DNA from: Prevotella sp. E2-28
GTDB lineage: Bacteria > Bacteroidota > Bacteroidia > Bacteroidales > Bacteroidaceae
Direction: 5' to 3'
DNA length: 64,000 bases
NCBI RefSeq assembly: GCF_022024055.1
Contig: NZ_CP091788.1
Span: forward strand, 1-64,000
Of the stretch, positions 61,374-64,000 are shown in pieces (position 1 is the first letter of the stretch; each line of letters begins with the position of its first letter). The notes beneath the pieces are model-generated. The model had not been told where the DNA came from. It saw only the letters and a list, made by a program, of their open reading frames with translations, and searched no databases. A program made the position numbers and the translations under genes.

Positions 61374-64000
61374 CAGCTAAGGAACTATACGATATCATTC
61401 TGGAACTGGCTAGTGACGAACCATCACCTCAGAACCTTCGACAGCTACATGAACTGATTGCTCTCACAGCAGCTGAAGGTAGCAGGGCGCATGGTGGCAC
61501 CTTTGGGAATCTTTTTTCTCAAATAGACTTCGTGTGCAAAAAATATGGGGTGAAACCACAACAGCGACGGGCTATACAACAGGCACGACGTCATTCTAAT
61601 GGTGGTGATATACTGACAAAGGAAGATTGGCTCTATGATTTGAGGGCTGTCACAATTTTTATCGGAATGGTGTTTCATGAGGATGTGCCTGGTAATCTGT
61701 TGCAATTGTTGCCTGCCAACTTAAAACCTCAACCATCCCACCTGAGTATTAACAAACGATATGTGCGCTGTATTGTTCGTTCCTTTGACGATACTACTAT
61801 TATCGCTGATACTGAGGATGGTGAAATTACCATTGAATATGGTGACAATGAGAATGGACGTGATCTCATTTATCTTAGGAAAATTCTGCGTGAAGGTATG
61901 CAGCTCAACCTCTTGGATAATCATCTGGGTGATGTAATTGTACCTCAAATCATCATCGTTGAGCCTGACTTCATGCTTGATATCTCATCTCTGGCAGCTT
62001 GTTTTACTGCCTATGGACATCATCCGCTGCTTTATACTGTCAACCGACTGAAGCAACGCCCCAATACACAGGCTACTTTATTAGGTAATTTTGCTGGCAC
62101 AGCCCTTGATGATATTATCCATAACCCCAAAGTAACTTTACAGCAATCACTTGCCCGTTCCTATCGCGAACAAGCCGAGCGCTTTGCTGCTTGCGAGGAT
62201 TTCAACCAAGAGTCCTTTGAACAGGCTGCTGCCGTACAGATGGAAAACATCCGTAAGGCTGTCTCACTTCTTATCTCTCACTCCTCACTTCTCACTTCAC
62301 AGACCCTTCTGGAGCCTTCTTTTGTCTGTGAACGTCTGGGACTTCAAGGACGTGTGGACTTGATGACTACAGATATGAGTCTTCTTGTTGAGCAGAAATC
62401 AGGCAAGAACCAGAAGATAGAGTATCAGAGTCATGATACTCATGGTTTACAACTTGAAGCACATTATGTGCAGTTGCTTCTTTATTACGGCATCCTACGC
62501 TATAACTTTGGTAAAAGCGATGGGCAAGTGGATACTCGTCTGCTTTATTCACGTTATACCCCCGAGAAAGGGCTTGTAGCCGTCAACTACTATCGCACGT
62601 TGTTTCGCGAAGCTATTAAGCTGAGAAACCAGATAGTTGCTACCGAACTGCTTATAGCTCGCGATGGCTTTGGTCGTATCATGCCTCTGCTCAATGCCGA
62701 TGTGATATATAAAGGTATCGCCCGCGACGGTTATTTCCATCGTTATATCTTGCCAGAGATAGAAAACCTTAAATTGCAGTTCTTAAATCTCAAACCATTA
62801 GAGCGTGCTTACTATGAATGCATGATGACCTTCGTTTATCGTGAACAGCGGGCGCAGAAACTAGGTAGCAGCGAGCAAACACTTCATCACGCAGGTGGCT
62901 GTAACTCTGATTTATGGCTCATGCCCCTTAGCGAAAAACAGGAGCAGGGTAACATCATCATGCCGCTTAATATCGTGAAGCGTGAGAAGACAGACCCCGA
63001 TGGTGGCTACGATTGCATCACCCTTCGTTTCGTCACCATTCCCAACGCCTCTCCATTAGGCACACTTAACTTTCGTCCTGGTGATATGGTGTACCTTTAT
63101 CAATATGATGAAGAGCCGGATGTGCGAAAAAGCATACTCTATAAGGGCAGCCTTGATGATTTTCGTGATGGAGAGGTCATCATCCATTTGAATGACGGTC
63201 AGCAGAATGAGTCTGTCTTTGCACCCTCAGAAAAGACATGGGCCATAGAACATGGTAGTAGTGATGTGGGTATTTCTGGTAATATACGTAGTCTGCATCA
63301 ATTTATTCAGGCATCGCGTTCAAAGAAAGATTTGCTCCTAGGCCAGCGTGTACCTGAGGCCGATACCACGTTGGCGCTCTCAAGAGCTTATAACCCTTAT
63401 TATGATGATATCCTGTTGCGCGTCAAGCAGGCTCGTGACTATTTCCTTCTTGTTGGTCCTCCTGGCACAGGAAAAACCTCTATGGCGCTCCGTTTTATGG
63501 TTGAAGAAGAACTACATCAACTAAGCGTTAATCATTCATCATCAATCATACTTTTAATGGCTTATACGAACAGGGCTGTTGAAGAAATTCGTGCGATGCT
63601 AAAGGAGGCAGGTTTGGAAAATGATGAACGAATCGTAACGGGTACCACGTCGATGATGCAGGCTCGCCCGTTCCTTTTGGAAGGTCTTCACATCTCTCTC
63701 GCTATTGTTGACGAAGCCTCGCAGGTTTTGGAACCTGGCCTCATTGGCCTGCTGAGCAGTAGTCAGATAGACCGCTTCGTACTGATTGGTGACCATAAAC
63801 AACTACCTGCTGTAGTACAACAGAACCCTGCAGAAACGTTTGTCGATAACTCGCAACTCCAAAATATAGGCCTAACGGACTGCCGTCAGTCACTCTTTCA
63901 ACGCCTCTATAATTGGGAAGTCTCTCAGCAACGTACGCAGTTCATCGGAACCCTCAGTCGTCAGGGACGTATGCACCCCGATGTGGCTCAGTTTGCTTGT
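61370..64000 (+). CDS. PD-(D/E)XK nuclease and SF1 helicase fusion, partial at the window end
   Basis: The frame is open for 877 codons to the end of the window, so the C-terminus is missing. A Cas4/RecB-like nuclease core lies at about residues 325-375: GRVDLM with Asp330, then VEQKSGK with Glu341 and Lys343, and QLLLYYGIL as the Gln-Tyr helix. The helicase part begins with Walker A LVGPPGTGKTSMAL at about residue 696, followed by LAIVDEASQVLEP and LIGDHKQLPAVVQ. At about 298-315 the segment LLISHSSLLTSQ is encoded by a tandem CTCACTTC-like repeat (62262-62302). It resembles Dna2-type proteins, probably acting in DNA repair. Confidence 0.82.
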   Translation, partial: MTAKELYDIILELASDEPSPQNLRQLHELIALTAAEGSRAHGGTFGNLFSQIDFVCKKYGVKPQQRRAIQQARRHSNGGDILTKEDWLYDLRAVTIFIGMVFHEDVPGNLLQLLPANLKPQPSHLSINKRYVRCIVRSFDDTTIIADTEDGEITIEYGDNENGRDLIYLRKILREGMQLNLLDNHLGDVIVPQIIIVEPDFMLDISSLAACFTAYGHHPLLYTVNRLKQRPNTQATLLGNFAGTALDDIIHNPKVTLQQSLARSYREQAERFAACEDFNQESFEQAAAVQMENIRKAVSLLISHSSLLTSQTLLEPSFVCERLGLQGRVDLMTTDMSLLVEQKSGKNQKIEYQSHDTHGLQLEAHYVQLLLYYGILRYNFGKSDGQVDTRLLYSRYTPEKGLVAVNYYRTLFREAIKLRNQIVATELLIARDGFGRIMPLLNADVIYKGIARDGYFHRYILPEIENLKLQFLNLKPLERAYYECMMTFVYREQRAQKLGSSEQTLHHAGGCNSDLWLMPLSEKQEQGNIIMPLNIVKREKTDPDGGYDCITLRFVTIPNASPLGTLNFRPGDMVYLYQYDEEPDVRKSILYKGSLDDFRDGEVIIHLNDGQQNESVFAPSEKTWAIEHGSSDVGISGNIRSLHQFIQASRSKKDLLLGQRVPEADTTLALSRAYNPYYDDILLRVKQARDYFLLVGPPGTGKTSMALRFMVEEELHQLSVNHSSSIILLMAYTNRAVEEIRAMLKEAGLENDERIVTGTTSMMQARPFLLEGLHISLAIVDEASQVLEPGLIGLLSSSQIDRFVLIGDHKQLPAVVQQNPAETFVDNSQLQNIGLTDCRQSLFQRLYNWEVSQQRTQFIGTLSRQGRMHPDVAQFAC

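Noticed and set aside
57889..64000. The two helicase genes as a new antiviral defence system
   Set aside because: A Dna2-type nuclease-helicase plus a Upf1-like helicase would be a fair defence guess, but they follow a core rRNA/tRNA modification gene in a tight operon of normal base composition, and no other defence genes are adjacent.
1..64000. tRNA, rRNA and riboswitch genes
   Set aside because: No cloverleaf, rRNA segment or known riboswitch core was recognised by eye; a covariance-model search was not possible.

Overview
The window is a 64 kb piece of a Bacteroidales chromosome, most likely Prevotella or a close Prevotellaceae relative. Three things support this. Promoters have the Bacteroidetes form (TTTG, about 20 nt, TAnnTTTG) and Shine-Dalgarno sites are absent. 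Secreted proteins end in a C-terminal module with a GLYI..GKK..VK finish, typical of Prevotella, and porZ, a type IX secretion component, is present. The housekeeping gene order is also Bacteroidales-like. No rRNA, tRNA or CRISPR array was seen.

Layout. 1-600: an array of a 9-bp motif (ATGGTAGGT) on both strands, then the acpP promoter. 0.6-7.7 kb: acpP-fabF-rnc, a flavoprotein, a decayed tcdA, a secreted SGNH hydrolase and a sulfatase-maturing radical SAM enzyme. 7.7-11.2 kb: a large secreted repeat protein followed by a small acidic peptide gene. 11.5-16.3 kb: DUF4254, GT9, trmH, a DnaA-box cluster that looks like a replication origin, nadA and an acyltransferase. 16.3-22.9 kb: porZ, rdgB, a YitT-family gene and leuS on the minus strand. 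23-35 kb: a second secreted protein, mutS, lgt, a four-helix-bundle gene, ychF, a DUF2807 lipoprotein, polA, a polyprenyl synthase and a small membrane protein. 35.3-41.6 kb: a minus-strand run mnmG-apt-uvrC-dtd-mazG-deoC with two parS-like sites flanking apt.

41.6-56 kb is an AT-richer accessory region: repeat-filled DNA, a TPR membrane regulator with an in-frame TGA near its end, multidomain lipoproteins, a duplicated lipoprotein pair split by an IS3/IS150-family element, an O-antigen-ligase-like protein, an orphan RHS C-terminal fragment with two lipoproteins, and an AbiE-like module between 72-bp direct repeats. The core resumes with an ABC ATPase, an RluA-type pseudouridine synthase and two overlapping SF1 helicase genes; the last runs off the window.

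Two repeat systems recur and are not explained by the genes. The first is short tandem repeats of 7-9 bp, usually in inverted pairs, filling gaps between genes and sometimes lying inside genes; one pair makes 33-bp inverted repeats around the four-helix-bundle gene. The second is a palindromic element with the core GATCATGGGGACAG, found only in the accessory region, into which the IS has inserted. These, the origin/parS neighbourhood and the direct-repeat-flanked AbiE module are the most interesting signals.
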